64,000 nucleotides of DNA from Eulemur rufifrons (Eukaryota > Chordata > Mammalia > Primates > Lemuridae): the NCBI RefSeq assembly GCF_041146395.1, contig NC_090989.1:173817501-173881500 (forward strand), written 5' to 3'. The translations under genes were made by a program, and so were the position numbers. Each line of letters opens with the position of its first letter. The stretch's first letter is position 1. Of this stretch, positions 1 through 11,795 are shown piece after piece. Under the pieces are notes generated by a model. It made no database searches. It was not told where the DNA came from and saw nothing but the letters and a program-made list of their open reading frames with translations.

Positions 1-49
1 TTCAAGGTATTTATCTTACAGAAAGTCTCCCACAAATGTTTTATGTATA

Positions 50-460
50 AGAATGTTTATTGGAGCACTGTCTTAGTAAAAATTGGAAACAACCTAAGGT
101 GCATCAAGAGGAGACTAATAAAATTAAGTATGGTGCATTCATACAATTGAATACACAATACTTGTGAAAAATGATGAGATAAATCAGTGTGTACAATATG
201 TTAGTAAGTAAATGAATACATTCCAGAGTAAAATGTATGGGATGATCTCACCTTTGTAAAAATTTATATTATAATAATATAGCATGCGTGTCACTATATG
301 TTTAGAAAATATCTGGTGAATGTATACCACTATGAACAACCATTAAAGAACTTGCACATTGTAAGCCATGCATATCTATGATAATTAAATTTGTGGACAT
401 ATGGTACTTTCATGATTAAAAAAATTCCTTGGTTCTCAAGGAGCATAAATATTACCGTTT
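50..460 (+). mobile_element. L1 3'-end fragment, old
   Basis: The text GGAAACAACCTAAGGTGCATC followed by a 'GAATACACAATACTTGTGAA' phase matches the mammalian L1 3' region ('aacaacctaaatgtccatcaa ... tggaatac'). Diverged, no coding capacity. Confidence 0.6.
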
Positions 461-1361
461 TTTCTATAGCAATCACATCAATAATAATTAATGATCATTT
501 TTAAATGGATATACTAGACAAACATTTGGAGATACTACTACATGCTGGCACTGTGTGAGTGGACACAAGGTTAAATTAGACAGATCCCTGTTCTCCAGAC
601 ATAGTCTACACAAGAGGCTGGATCAAATGTTTTGAATGGGAAGTTTTATAAAATTGAAAAAATTATAGATATTCTTGCTATAAAAATTTAAATTCAGAAT
701 TATGAAAGTAAAAGAAGTAGAAACTTCTCTCTCACCCACTTACACTTGCTAGGTGTGAAAATTATTAAGTTTTTAATATCCATGTTCAGCCCCATCCCTC
801 CATATACACGAACACATACATACATTTCTTGCATGTGTCTACATATGCATACACATACGTATATATATCTCCCACCTATTATTCTGTACTTTTTGTTTTT
901 ACCCCCAAATAAATCATTGACAATTTTCTTTGCCATGACATACAGCTCTACTCTATTCTTTCTAGTGATCTCATAGAATAATTCCATGATACAGAGGTAC
1001 TAGCATTTAATTAACCATTCTATTCATTCTCACTGGTTTGCTATTTCAAATAATGGTGCAATGAAAATCCTTGCACACATACCATTACGTGAGAATGTCC
1101 TTACGATTTCCTAAAATGGAGATGTTTGGTCAAAGAAGACACATATCTTACATTTTGACTGGATACAACTAAACTGTCCTACAAAAAGTTTAACAATTTA
1201 TTAGATTATAATTTAATTCGTCTGCTTTAAAATACTCATTTCATCTCATCCTTATTTTAGGTTACTTCATCTATATGAGAGAGGAAGAGAGAATCCCATT
1301 TCTGGGATGCTTTTTCTTTTCTTTTTTGCCTATTTTAGTGCCAAGGCTTTTTTCCCCTTAA
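461..1361. other. AT-rich intronic DNA, no gene seen
   Basis: Contains only AT-rich sequence with short TATA/CATACA-like simple runs around 815-870. No repeat family or exon recognised. Confidence 0.4.
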
Positions 1362-1560
1362 ACTATAATTTATTGAGTTCTTGTCATGTTCCAGGCATTG
1401 GTCTAAGCAGCCACATGGCATTGTCCCATTTAAACCTGACATTATGAGGTATTATGTTCCCATCTCATAGATGAGGAAACCGAGGCTCAAAGGGGTTGGG
1501 CAACAGCCAGTTAGGAGCACAAGATTAGAACCTACAGATCTGACTCCAACATCCTTAGCT
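1362..1560 (-). repeat. MIR SINE
   Basis: Reverse-complement MIR: TTTATTGAGTTCTTGTCATG, then CCAGGCATTGGTCTAAGCA, then the core GATGAGGAAACCGAGGCTC and GGTTGGGCAACAGCCAGTTA. Confidence 0.85.
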
Positions 1561-3169
1561 CCCATGGGAAATGTGCAAATCACTCAAAGGGAACAGATAA
1601 AGCAGTTCATCTCATTACAACATCCCTTAAAACAGACTGAGACCGATGCCATTAAATATCTGTAAATAATGAATAAAGCTGCTTTGGCTGAGGAAGGCAG
1701 CCTGGTCTCCCAGGCTGCTACCCTGTGTCTTTTTCCTCACAGATCCCTCAAGCCTGTAACTGCTCACCTTGTCCTTCCTGGACAGGTGCTTCCTGTCCTT
1801 CTTGGACAAATGCAATCGCCACATTTTGAGTAACTCTCACTCTTCTGCTTTCTACTTGACACTCAGTCCTTCCCAGGGAGGCAGCCCATGGCATGTTCCT
1901 TCCCGTTTCACAGATGAGTGGTCAAGCCAAGCCAGGAGATGACACGGGAGTGTCAGCACAAACTAACTGGGTCCCTGGTTTTCTATCTTCTTCTTTTTAA
2001 GGAAGGGAAACAGATGAATTTAGTTACCAAATTTTCATTTGCTAAACTTCATCAGAATTGATAGCAATTTTCTAAAGAATATACTTATTATGGAGTCTAT
2101 CCATATTATTGGCACTGACTAATTATTTCAGAGTCATACTATAACTTTCAAAGTGATGTTGAAGGCTGAGGGTAAATAGCCAAAGCTATGCTTAATGAAT
2201 ATGTTGACTCATGGTTTTACTTTCTGGAAAAATTTCAGATACACAGTCCTATACATACATACATACATACATGTATTTACACATTTTTCATATATAGTAC
2301 AATACGGACACACATATAATTTATTTATTTATACATTTAAGCATGACCTTTTTAGCTCAGAGGAAAAAAAAAAAAGCCAGAAGAAAAGAGAAAAGGTACA
2401 AAGAACATAATTAAATTTGAGTTACTTAAAACCACAATATACAGATAAAGGTGTGGCAAATGTTTGCTATTTTTGTAACCTAATGAAGTATATGAGCCTG
2501 AAAAAAAATTAAACTGATACAACTGGGTAGTGAATAAAGGACACTGTTCAGACCCTGGCACTAACATCTCAAAAAAAAAGTGCTTTTTGAAACTAAGAGT
2601 TGGTTTCTGAAGTTTATTAAAGGAAAAACATATTCACTAAAAAAAAAAAAAAAAATTCTCATTTCCAAAAAGAATTTGAGAGCAAAATCTTATGAGCTCA
2701 GCTGGAACTAATATCTGGCATCAATACCTAGAAAGTATAAAATATAAAAATTCTAAGGAAGAAAGAGCCCCATAAATTTAAGTAAGAGTTGACAATTAAG
2801 ATTCTTTATATCCTGACCAACTTATTTCAAACTTAAACACTGAATCCATTTTAAAATTGGTATTAGCCTATTTATGAAAGAAAATGTGCTTTCTCCTTAG
2901 GAACTACTTGGGAAATACCTAGTATTACTTTTTTCTCTGGAGATTATGATACTGACGGAACCTGTCATTTGAGGTTAATAATTAGACACAATAACCAGCT
3001 TTTGTAAATTTGGAGTCAAGTTCTCTTCCTATTATCTGTGCTTGCAGGATTTTAAAAAGCTTGAACCTAGCCAAAGAATTAGGGAAAGCAATCTTTCAAT
3101 TAAACACTAATAAAGACCAGAAAAAAAATTTTGTTTGTTTGTTTTTGTTTCTGTTTTCTGCTCCTAAAA
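1561..3169. other. Intronic DNA without a recognised gene
   Basis: Mostly unique. Holds (ATAC)n at 2251-2272, short A-runs at 2365-2376 and 2640-2655, and a CTTGTCCTTCCTGGACAGG/ TCCTGTCCTTCTTGGACAA direct near-repeat at 1770-1808. Confidence 0.4.
2251..2272. repeat. (ATAC)n tetranucleotide repeat
   Basis: Five and a half copies of ATAC in perfect phase. Confidence 0.9.
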
Positions 3170-3500
3170 ATCTAGGCGAATCAGATCAGAAGGGCTCTTC
3201 CATCCCTTCACGCCAGTGGACGGGAAGGACTCGAGACAGGGTCAGCACGATAAACGGTGTCCACAAGAACGCCAGAAAAAGAAAGCAAATGGTCTGCAAC
3301 GTCTGTCAGCATTGGTCAGGAAAAACAGGGCACCTTCCAGAGCCTAGCCGCAGGGCTGGGTGCAGGAAATAGCGATCACTTGACACTCCGAGCTGACAAG
3401 AACTGCAGAAACTGCCAACTTCCCCGCCCTGGGCTGGGCACGGGTGGGTACTTGCAGCTGGCAGTACACAAAAGCTGGGGTCCCCGGGTGAGTTCATTTT
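3170..3500. promoter_or_regulatory. CpG-rich patch in intron 1, possible regulatory element
   Basis: About 15 CpGs within 330 bases of non-repeat sequence (for example at ACGCC, CTCGAG, AACGGT, AACGCC, GCCGCA, CCCCGCC, CCCGGG), in an otherwise CpG-poor intron. A donor-like GG|GTGAGTT lies on + at about 3486. It could be an alternative promoter or enhancer; nothing in the sequence proves function. Confidence 0.3.
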
Positions 3501-3747
3501 CTCAGCGCCTGGAGGAAGTAACCCACTCTGCTATGTAAAGCAATGCTTTTCTCATGAAACGGTCATTAGAGAAGCCAAACGAATGCATGCTCAATCAACT
3601 TACAAGGGCTTGGGGCTATTTTCAAAAAGGAAAAAGAATAAACACTCACATACTAACATATTTCAACATGCATGGCTTTTTCCCTGTATGAAGTTTCTAA
3701 AACTTTACAGAATGCAAACATTCCCTTTGGATAGAGTCCCACCAAGG

Positions 3748-3797
3748 CTCCTTTCTCTTCCTCCTCTTCCTCCCCCTCCTCCCCTTCCTCCTCCTCT
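3748..3797. repeat. 50-base pure pyrimidine tract (CCT/CTT-rich)
   Basis: No purine from 3748 to 3797; the composition is CTCCTCTTCCTCC-like. Mirror-like polypyrimidine tracts can form triplex DNA. Confidence 0.9.
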
Positions 3798-3954
3798 GTC
3801 TTCTCCAAATGCTCAGTGTCTTCCTGTACCGTGTGCTGTTACCATCCCACCCAGGTCCCCACTGTCTCTAAGACTGCTTTTGCTCCTTCCAAGCCACTCT
3901 CCCTAGAGTAGCTAAAGCGAGTAAAGCAAATTCGTTTGTTCATTTAGTCAGCAA

Positions 3955-4970
3955 GTAGTTCAGAAGCACATAGTAGGTTCCAGGCACTGTTCCAGGTACA
4001 GAGGACACTACAGCAAAGTCCTACATGCCTTTAGCTAACCATTCTAGCTGGGGAGCTACAAATAAGCATATGAACAAATACATTCTTAAAGTCAGAAGGA
4101 GATAAGGGTTACCGTGAAAAATAGAGCAGGTTAAGGGCATGGTTAGGGGTCGCCTCTCTGGCTGAGTGACATCTCAGGAAAGACCTGCAGGAAGTGAGCA
4201 GGGAAGTGCCACATCGTGGACTTCTGGGTGACGAACTTCCAGGCAGAGACACTCCGAGGGCAATGGCTCTGAGGCTGGAATTTGCTTGGAGGATTGGGGG
4301 AGGGCAAGGAGGTCAGTGGGGTTACTGGGGAAGAGCCAGAGAGGGGAAAAGTGTTGGGAGTTAAGACCAGGGTTGAGTGTGCTTGCTGGGTTTGGGAGGA
4401 GCCCAGGGAGAGGGAGTAGTAATCACGTTGGCACACAGGGCCCTGCAGGGATGGTACGGTTGGCTTCTCAGAGTTGGGAAGTCATTGGAGGGTTCCGAAC
4501 AGAAAAGTGACATGACCTGACTTACTTTGAGCAAAATCAATCTGGGGGATGGGTGGGGAACAGACAGTAGGGAAAGAGGGCACAAGCAGAGAGACTAGTT
4601 AGGAAGCTACTACACCAATCCAGCTAAGAAACAAGGGTGGCATGGCCCAGGGTCATGGTGGGGAAGATGGTGAGAAGTGCATATACAGTTTGAAGGTACA
4701 GCCCAAGGGATTTGATGATTGAGGCATTAGAGGTGGAATGTGAGAACGGGGGACTGCTCAAGGTTTTCCTCTGAGCATCTGGAAGAAAGGATTTGCCATT
4801 TACTAAAGAAAGAGCAGGTTTCGGTGGGAAGATGAGGAGTTCAAATTTGGACATGGCCAGTTTGAGATACAGATTATTCAGGCAAGTAGAGATGTCAAGG
4901 AGGCAGCTAGAGACATAAGTCTGAATTTTATTAGACAGGGCCAGACTGGAGAAAAAAATAACCAACTAGA
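3955..4970 (+). repeat. Long ancient interspersed repeat (~1 kb), family uncertain
   Basis: The order 'CAGGCACTGTTCCAGGTACA', 'GACATCTCAGGAAAGACCTG', 'CATTGGAGGGTTCCGAACAG', 'GGAAGCTACTACACCAATCC', 'AGTTTGAGATACAGATTATT' is one I know from a widely dispersed mammalian repeat unit. Similar pieces occur at about 21780-22150 and 55760-56420. I cannot name the family with confidence. Confidence 0.5.
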
Positions 4971-4971
4971 A

Positions 4972-5088
4972 AACAAGCTCCAAGAGGGCAGGGATTTTTT
5001 GTTTTGTTTATTACTATATCTCCACTGCCTAGACCAGGCCTACAATGTAATAGGGCCTCAGAAAATATTTGTTGAATGAATGAAAGTG
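4972..5088 (+). repeat. L2 LINE 3' end
   Basis: CTCCAAGAGGGCAGGGATTT, then ATCTCCACTGCCTAGACCA, ending in AATATTTGTTGAATGAATGA, the canonical L2 3' terminus. Confidence 0.85.
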
Positions 5089-5199
5089 TTGCAACATCTT
5101 TAGTGGCTTCCCACCACACTTACAGCAAATTCCAGAAACCAGGGCACCATGTGATCTAATCCCTGCTGCCTCGCCAAACCCACCTTTGAAACCCTCCAC

Positions 5200-5540
5200 A
5201 TTTCTTGCTACTTTTCAGCCACTCTGCTCTTTCTCCACTCCTCGAACACTCTCAGCGCTTTCCTGCCTCAGTACCTTTGCACTTGCTATTATCTCCACTT
5301 GGAATGCTGTTCTTTTTGGTCAGCACATGTCAAGCTATTTCTTATCCTATGAGTCTTGGCTTTAATATTAATAAAACCTCTGGACAAAAGCCTTCTGTCA
5401 CATTTCCCCTGTCATCCCCAGTGGACTCTGGGCTCCACGAAGGCAGGGCCTACCTCTGTCTGTGATGTTGTATCCCCAGTGCCCAGAAGGTAATAAATGT
5501 TGCTCAGTAAATGGTGCTCAATAAATAATGAATGATAATA
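5200..5540 (+). repeat. L2 LINE 3' end, second copy
   Basis: Shows CCTTTGCACTTGCTATTATC, TGGAATGCTGTTCTTTTTGG, CTCCACGAAGGCAGGGCCTA, ATCCCCAGTGCCCAGAAGG and a TCAATAAATAATGAATGATA end. It follows the previous L2 by about 110 bases in the same direction. Confidence 0.85.
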
Positions 5541-5584
5541 TCTGGTAGAATCGTAGTTACAATGTATGATATCTAATGCACAGC

Positions 5585-5825
5585 ACATGCCACACACTGT
5601 TAAGCATTAGATGTGTGTGTGTGTCTGTGTGTACACCTACATACACAAATAATAATGTATTTCTCACAATTACCCTAGGAGGTAGGCATAATATTAATAT
5701 TCTCAATTTAAAAATAGAAAAATGAGGCACAAAGAAGGGGAATACCTTGCCCAAGATTACACAAAGCTGGGATTTGAACCAAGGCAGTGTAGCTCCAGTG
5801 TCTGTGCACTTAACCCCTAAGATGC
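5585..5825 (-). repeat. MIR SINE with internal (TG)n
   Basis: Reverse MIR core AAAATGAGGCACAAAGAAG, CTTGCCCAAGATTACACAAA and GGGATTTGAACCAAGGCAG. A TG-rich stretch (5611-5632) interrupts the 5' side. Confidence 0.8.
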
Positions 5826-6224
5826 ATGAGGATTCCCTTGTGCTGATGTGAACCTCTCCATGATCTGACATTAGAAATAACTGGGGTGGGAGGAGGAGAG
5901 AGAACTCTCAGTCATGTGTTTGCGGATGCTTGGAATTAGAAGTTAGTATCTTCGCCAAAGACCTTGTCTTCCTTTAAAGTCGAAAGACTCCTTAAAGAAA
6001 TAGAGCAGGCAGTCTTATCAGCCCTTTTTACTTTAGTCTAAATGAGTTTATCATCTCCTACTGTGGCTACAGAGTTTGGTAGAGGGTCAAATTAGAGACT
6101 CCGGGAGTCCTGGAAAGGACTCCATGAAGGCAAACGTAGAAGAGGTTGAATTTAGGTAAATAGCAAACTAAGTTCATTTTGTTCAATGGCTCAAGTGAAT
6201 GAGATTTAGATACAACTGAGCTCC

Positions 6225-6392
6225 CATTTCTGCTCTTGAACAGTTAAGTAACAGTTGTAAACCATTTCTGCATCTGCTAAATGGGTTTAATTATACCTTG
6301 TCATTGTTAGAAAATTAAATAAAATGATAAATATAAAGTGCTTAGCGCTGTGTCCAACACATAGAAAACTGTTCATTAAATAGAAATAACCA
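6225..6392 (+). repeat. MIR SINE, forward
   Basis: Matches the MIR 3' half: TTTCTGCATCTGCTAAATGG, then AAATAAAATGATAAATATAA, AAGTGCTTAGCGCTGTGTCC and a TTCATTAAATAG end. Confidence 0.7.
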
Positions 6393-6393
6393 T

Positions 6394-6590
6394 AACTAAA
6401 ACATTTTAAGTGCTTAAGATGAGCCAGGCATCCTAGTGAGATCTTCAACTACATAATCTTGTTTTGTCTCATCAATAATCCTGAGAGGTAGGCACTATAT
6501 CCCCATCTCATACGTGAGGAAATGAGGCATCGAGAGGTCAAGTCACTTGCCCATGTCACACAGCTCTTAAGTAGGGCCATTTGGTCTTAA
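6394..6590 (-). repeat. MIR SINE
   Basis: AAGTGCTTAAGATGAGCCAG, then AGGTAGGCACTATATCCCCA and GTGAGGAAATGAGGCATCGA. It lies directly after a forward MIR, so the pair forms an inverted arrangement. Confidence 0.8.
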
Positions 6591-6699
6591 ATCTTGGTCA
6601 GAGTTTGCACTATAGCATAATAATTTTTGGCTTAGGATCAACTCTGTGCAAAGGGTCCAAATTTTTACATTTGAAAAGCTACTATTTCTCAATGTTATT

Positions 6700-6860
6700 T
6701 TTAATCTTCATACCAAACTTAAAATATAGATCTTATTTTATCTTTTGTATAGGTAAAAAAGCAGGCTCAGAGGGGTTAAGCAGGTTGGCTCAAGGTCATA
6801 TAGCCGATAAATGTGATGTGGCTTGATTCTAACCCAGGCCCAGTTGACTCTAGCCCATTC
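6700..6860 (-). repeat. MIR SINE
   Basis: GCAGGCTCAGAGGGGTTAAG, GGCTCAAGGTCATATAGCC and GATTCTAACCCAGGCCCAG follow the MIR reverse-strand order. Confidence 0.75.
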
Positions 6861-7495
6861 TATTTCCCTATTTTGTCAAAGAACTTTTCTTCCTTAGATA
6901 ATGAGCATCTCATCACATGTAGATGAGACAAACTAAGTCCTGTCAAAATATTTGCTGGCTACGCTATGTAAGGAGAGCATGACGCTTATAATAACCAGGT
7001 CTTCTTAGCAGCTGCAAATCTAAAGGTCATATCGGAGAACAGCTTATGCAGATGAGAAAGACAGCGGCCACGGGGTCCCAGAGCCTTCATGCATGAGGAT
7101 GTGGGGTTCTTAGTCCTATGGAGTGGGGTTCAGGGTTGGGAGAAAGAAAGTTTAATAGCATCCTGTTGGAGAGAAAGAAATAAAGCAACTAAATAGTTGC
7201 AAGCATCTTTGCTTTCCTAGAATAAACCAAGAAGACAGTAGCGTTAAGATGCCAGAGTTGCCTGATAAAAAGTTGTGCCCTAAAACCTTGTGGGCATAGT
7301 TCCTCTACACGGTTGTCAGTGGGCCCTTTTCCTGGTGGCCATCCAGGCTATGACTCTTCAGCTGTGCTGGAAAGAAGAAGGAGGGGCCAAGGCTTCTGCA
7401 AATTTTAGAAGCTTCAAAGGTTACTCCTATGCATAAGAAATTGAGCAACACATACATGAAGATAATTATTTGCCAGGCATACATCCAACCATGCA
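6861..7495. other. Intronic DNA, nothing recognised
   Basis: No repeat family, exon or motif was identified. Confidence 0.35.
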
Positions 7496-7555
7496 TCTAT
7501 CCATCTCTTTACCCATCCAATCATCCATCCATCTAGCCACCCATCATCCATAGAT
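7490..7555. repeat. Degenerate (ATCC/CATC)n simple repeat
   Basis: Repeated ATCCATC and CATCTAG words with interruptions. Confidence 0.7.
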
Positions 7556-7778
7556 CTAACACTGTTTTCAGTGCTTTCAAATATCAATACCTTTAATTTT
7601 TATAACAATCCCAGGAAAACAACTCTTTCAGGTAGGTACTATAATTGTTCACATTTTGCAGCAGAAAAAAATTGAGTTTCAGAGAACTCACATGGCTAAC
7701 AAAAAGTAAGTCAGGATCTGAATTCAGGCAGTCTGAGTTCATAGACTTCATTTTTAAGCACTAGGCTATGTTTCCACC
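7556..7778 (-). repeat. MIR SINE
   Basis: ACTGTTTTCAGTGCTTTCAA, TAACAATCCCAGGAAAACAA, AGGTAGGTACTATAATTGTT, then the diverged core AGTTTCAGAGAACTCACATG and AAGTCAGGATCTGAATTCAG. Confidence 0.8.
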
Positions 7779-8019
7779 TAATATTGATTGAATGAATGAA
7801 TAGTGAATAAATGATAAAATTATCTCATTACGTGTCATTTGCCTTTAAATAAAGCAGCAAGTTGGTGGCCAGAGGCTGAGTGTTGGAGTCAGCTAGAGCG
7901 CTGATCAAATTCCAACACTGTGACTTATTAGCTAATAAGTACATTAAATCAGTAAAATGGGGTTCATGATATCATCTTGAAGAGGAAAAAAGTAAGGCAC
8001 ACCAGCTAATAAAGTGGAA

Positions 8020-8485
8020 AATCTGGCAACTTTTCTTTTAAGTATATACCATAGAGAAACTCTGGCTCATATGTGTAAGAAGACAAATACAAAAATTTTC
8101 ACTGTAGTATTTTGGGACACTGAAAATTTGGAAACAACTTAAATGCCCACCAGTAAGAGACTGATAAAATCATGCAATGAAATACAAGGGTTAAAATGAA
8201 TTTAGAGATAAATCCCAAAAACTTGTTGAGAGAAAAGCAAGGTAGAGGAATGACACACACCCATATAAATTTTACAAACACACAAAGTAATATATATTGT
8301 TTATAGCTACAAACAGATGTGGCATAATTACAAAAACATGCCTGGGAATGAAAAACTTCAGGGTAGGATTATTCTGGGGGAGGAAGGAGGAACAAAGGAG
8401 GTTTCAACTGATTCTATGCACTTTTATTATGTTACAAAAAAGTATCTAAAACAAACATGGCAAAATTTTAATAAGATACCTGAAA
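8020..8485 (+). mobile_element. L1 3'-end fragment
   Basis: TTTGGAAACAACTTAAATGC, CCACCAGTAAGAGACTGAT and a following 3' UTR-like segment ending near CAAAATTTTAATAAG are typical of an old L1 3' end. No coding capacity. Confidence 0.75.
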
Positions 8486-8534
8486 ACTGAGGGGTGAAGC
8501 ATGGGGTTTTTAGCTATATTATCTTTTATATTTC

Positions 8535-8833
8535 TTTTTTGCTGTTGTTGTTAAGACAGAATCTCACTCTGTCACCCGGGCTAGAGTGCCCTGGCATCAG
8601 CCTAGCTCACAGCAACCTCAAACTCCTGGGCTCAAGCGATCCTCCGGCCTCAGCCTCCAGAGTGGCTGGGACTGACAGGCATGCATCACAACGCCGGGCT
8701 AATTTTTCCATTTTTAGTAGAGATGGGGTCTCACTCTTGCTCAGGCTGGTCTCCATCTCCTGACCTCAAGCGATCCTCCTGCCTCAGCCTCCCACAGTGC
8801 TAGGATTACAGAAGTGAGCCACTGTGCCCGGCC
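8535..8833 (-). mobile_element. Alu SINE, dimeric, reverse orientation
   Basis: T-rich tail, then AAGACAGAATCTCACTCTGT, both arms, a TTTTTAGTAGAGATGGGGTC linker, and the 5' end GAGCCACTGTGCCCGGCC. The right arm carries the strepsirrhine-style CATCAGCCTAGCTCACAGCA variant. Confidence 0.93.
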
Positions 8834-10729
8834 CTGTATTTTTATATATTAGTAAGACCTAAAAGTTTTTTTTCCTTAAAGATCATACATGCAGAGTACC
8901 AAGTGTAAGGCCTAGAACATAGCAACTGCTTAATAATTAGTAGCTATTGGTCAAGTTAAGACAGCCAAATTATATAAAAGCACTAGCTAAAGGGAAAACA
9001 GCTATTTAAGCAAAAAGCATTACCCAAACACAAATGTAAAATTTAAGAGATTAAAAATGACTCAAATGGACATTAGGGGAAAATGAAACTATTTAATTTG
9101 CCATATTTGCTAGCCTCCTTTATAGCTAAAGTTTGTTTCAAGGATGCCAGAATGTATATCTGTTATGTATGTACATATATACACAATATGTACGCAATTA
9201 CATATGGATGTTAATTTTCATTTTTTTTATGAGAGCTTAATTTCTGCCTCCTTTCCATGTTGTAAGTCATATGGTCTTGTTTATAAAATTTAGAACCACA
9301 GATCTGATTCCTCATTTGAGTCATTCAAACTTTTCCACAACAACCAACTGGGACATCAAAAATATAATGTTCAGAATAAACATAAGTAGGGGATGGACAA
9401 GGAAGTTATTTTATGCTGCAGCTCCACCAAGAAAAGATGGAATGAGAAAAACAAACATCCATTTGAAAAGGCAGGAGAGTCCATTCTCAACTCGATGTTT
9501 TTCAAGCGGTGCAACAAAGGTTCATGCTTTTCAAAGATCCTGAGACTAATCTTGCTGAGCTTAAATGACACGGTTCTTTTAGAAATGTATTTATGTGAAG
9601 AGATGGGCTAAAAAATTAAGGTGGTTTTCCATTTCAGTTTTTGGGTACTATAGCATCTTAGTTCTGTGCTGTAAAATCTCTGTCTTTGGTTAGCAGAAAA
9701 AGTGGAAGATGAATGTTTTTAGTGATAAGTGGACTCATTTCATTTATCACCTATGTTTTCTCTCCTTTCTGTATATGTTACTCACCACTAGTAAGAAGCT
9801 GACTCTCTGGCTGCCTGATCCCTTCAACAGAGCATAGGATCCAGCCAGGAGACTGCCCTGATGGCTGGCCACGTTTTAAAGCTAGATTCTACGTCCTCAC
9901 ATCAATGCCATCTCACTGTCTACTTCCGTCCTGGTGGCCCTGCTTCAGTTCAGGCTTTGGTCCTAGCACCTGTTTGGTAGGCAGCTGCAAAAGATGCTGT
10001 GATGTGCTGTTCAGACTTACTTCCCCAGCTGTTGGCAGTGCTGTGAGCTGATGGCTCTCAGCCCCCTCTGGGAACTGCCCTCCCTTAAAGAGAGCTGCCT
10101 CCTCCAAGGTCACCCCCACCCCTTTTCAAGGGCAGCCCCTCTCCAACATGGGTTGATGAGGGTAAGGGGAAGACCTGGCCCTCTTGTTCCAACTGGGGAC
10201 AACTCTCAGCTTCTGTGCTACCCATGAGGTCAGCTGCTTTCTTCACTGAGCTTGAATTGTAGCTCAACTCCCTCTGCATAGTCCTCCTTCTTCTTTATTC
10301 CCTTCTATAGCCCTCAGAGGGCCCTGTAATAAACTTCCCACTTGTTCATCTCCATTTCGGGCTCTGCCTCCTAAGAACCAAATCTGCATCAGCATTTGTC
10401 CTGTTCCATGGAAGGTAGTGCTTTTTCTGGCCCCTGTGGTTGGGTGGGTTGTGTGACCAGTTCTGCCCATAACTGAGAAGTGACATGAGCCACTCAGAGG
10501 CCAAGCACTTAACTGCCAGAGCCAGACCCTGGAGAGCTCTTCACTCTCTCTCACAGCATCTGGGCATATTCAGGAACATTCTGTGGGCCTGAATGACAGT
10601 AATGAACTGAGCCAACCAGTGATGGCTTAGGTAGTATGAGCAAAATCCAAAACTTTATTGCTTTAAGCAACTAGGATCCTGGACCTGTTTGTTGCCACAG
10701 TTAAACCTGTCCTATCCTGACTGACACAA
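8834..10729. other. Intronic DNA; possible old LTR-like or L1-related repeat at 9790-10690
   Basis: 8834-9790 is AT-rich with no recognised element. 9790-10690 is GC-richer and has a repeat-like look, with GTAATAAACTTCCCACTTG near 10325, but I could not assign a family. No exon supported. Confidence 0.3.
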
Positions 10730-11335
10730 CATTATCACTGCAACTGCCTCCTAAATTCCTTTCCCTTCCTGCCTCTGCTATGCCACCCTCTCCCAAATCT
10801 ATCAGCTTCACTGCCGCCAGTGATAGTTCTAAATCAACCTCGTCTCTCCTCTCAAAGGTATCCCCCTAAACATCACAATTCTAAAGCACAAGGTCATTCA
10901 TGTTCAGATGTTATTCTCAATCAAAATCTCTTTGTCTCTCTCTACTCATCAAGCTTTTTTAAAAAGAGCACTCTTTATAATTCTCCACAAAAGTCATGTT
11001 GTTCCATGCTTGAAATACCCTACTGCTTTTCTTCATCTACCGAACTCCTACTTGTCCTTCAAAGATCGGCTTAAGAATCACCTCCTCCAGGAAGCTCCCT
11101 TAGCTCTCCTCCTCTTGCTTTACTCCTGTCTGTTTTAGACTCCCTCTAATGTTCACCTGAAAGGACAAAGCCCTTTCATTGACCTTGATCTCCTTAGCCG
11201 TCTCCTCTACTTGACAATGTATTTCTTGAAGACTTTGTGTTGCTGGCACCTTGGCACAGTAACTGGGACTTGATGAGCACTTGATAATTATTTTAGATAT
11301 GAATGAATGAACAAGTGAATGGATGAATCTATAAC
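10730..11335 (+). repeat. L2 LINE 3' region
   Basis: Shows CCTACTGCTTTTCTTCATCT, CTTAAGAATCACCTCCTCC and AGGAAGCTCCCTTAGCTCTC, and ends with GATGAGCACTTGATAATTAT and GAATGAATGAACAAGTGAA. These follow L2 order; the 5' part is less certain. Confidence 0.75.
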
Positions 11336-11547
11336 TTCAATCATTGTTTCACAACCAAGGACCTAGTAAAGGCAAACTGAACACTCATCCGGAATATTTA
11401 TTTCTTAATTTCCTAGTGACTAGGTTTTTGATGAGAACATTCTTCCATATTCTTTCAAGTTCTGTTTTTCTATGGTAAAATTATGGACTTTTCTGCCTGT
11501 AACATTCTCCACCCAGCACATTGCCTCTTTTCTATTAATAGTCCAAG

Positions 11548-11795
11548 GTTTGGCAAACTTTTCTGTAAAGGTCCAGAGAGTAAATATATTCAGCTTTGTG
11601 AGCAATATATCTTTGTATCAACTACTCAACTCTAAGCAGCTGAATCACAACTACTTCTACCATTGTAGTGTAAAAGCAGCTCCAGACAACAGGTAAATGA
11701 AAAAGCGTGGCTGTGTGCCAACAAACTTTATTGACAAAGACAGGAGGCAGGCCAGACTTCACTTGTGGGCCATCGTTTTCTGGCCCTCCTTCTAG
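11548..11795 (+). mobile_element. hAT-Charlie MITE (MER58-like)
   Basis: GTTTGGCAAACTTTTCTGTA, GTCCAGAGAGTAAATATAT, CAACTACTCAACTCTAAGCA, GTGGCTGTGTGCCAACAAAC and CTTTATTGACAAAGACAGG follow the family order. The superfamily is firm; the exact family name is from memory. Confidence 0.8.
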
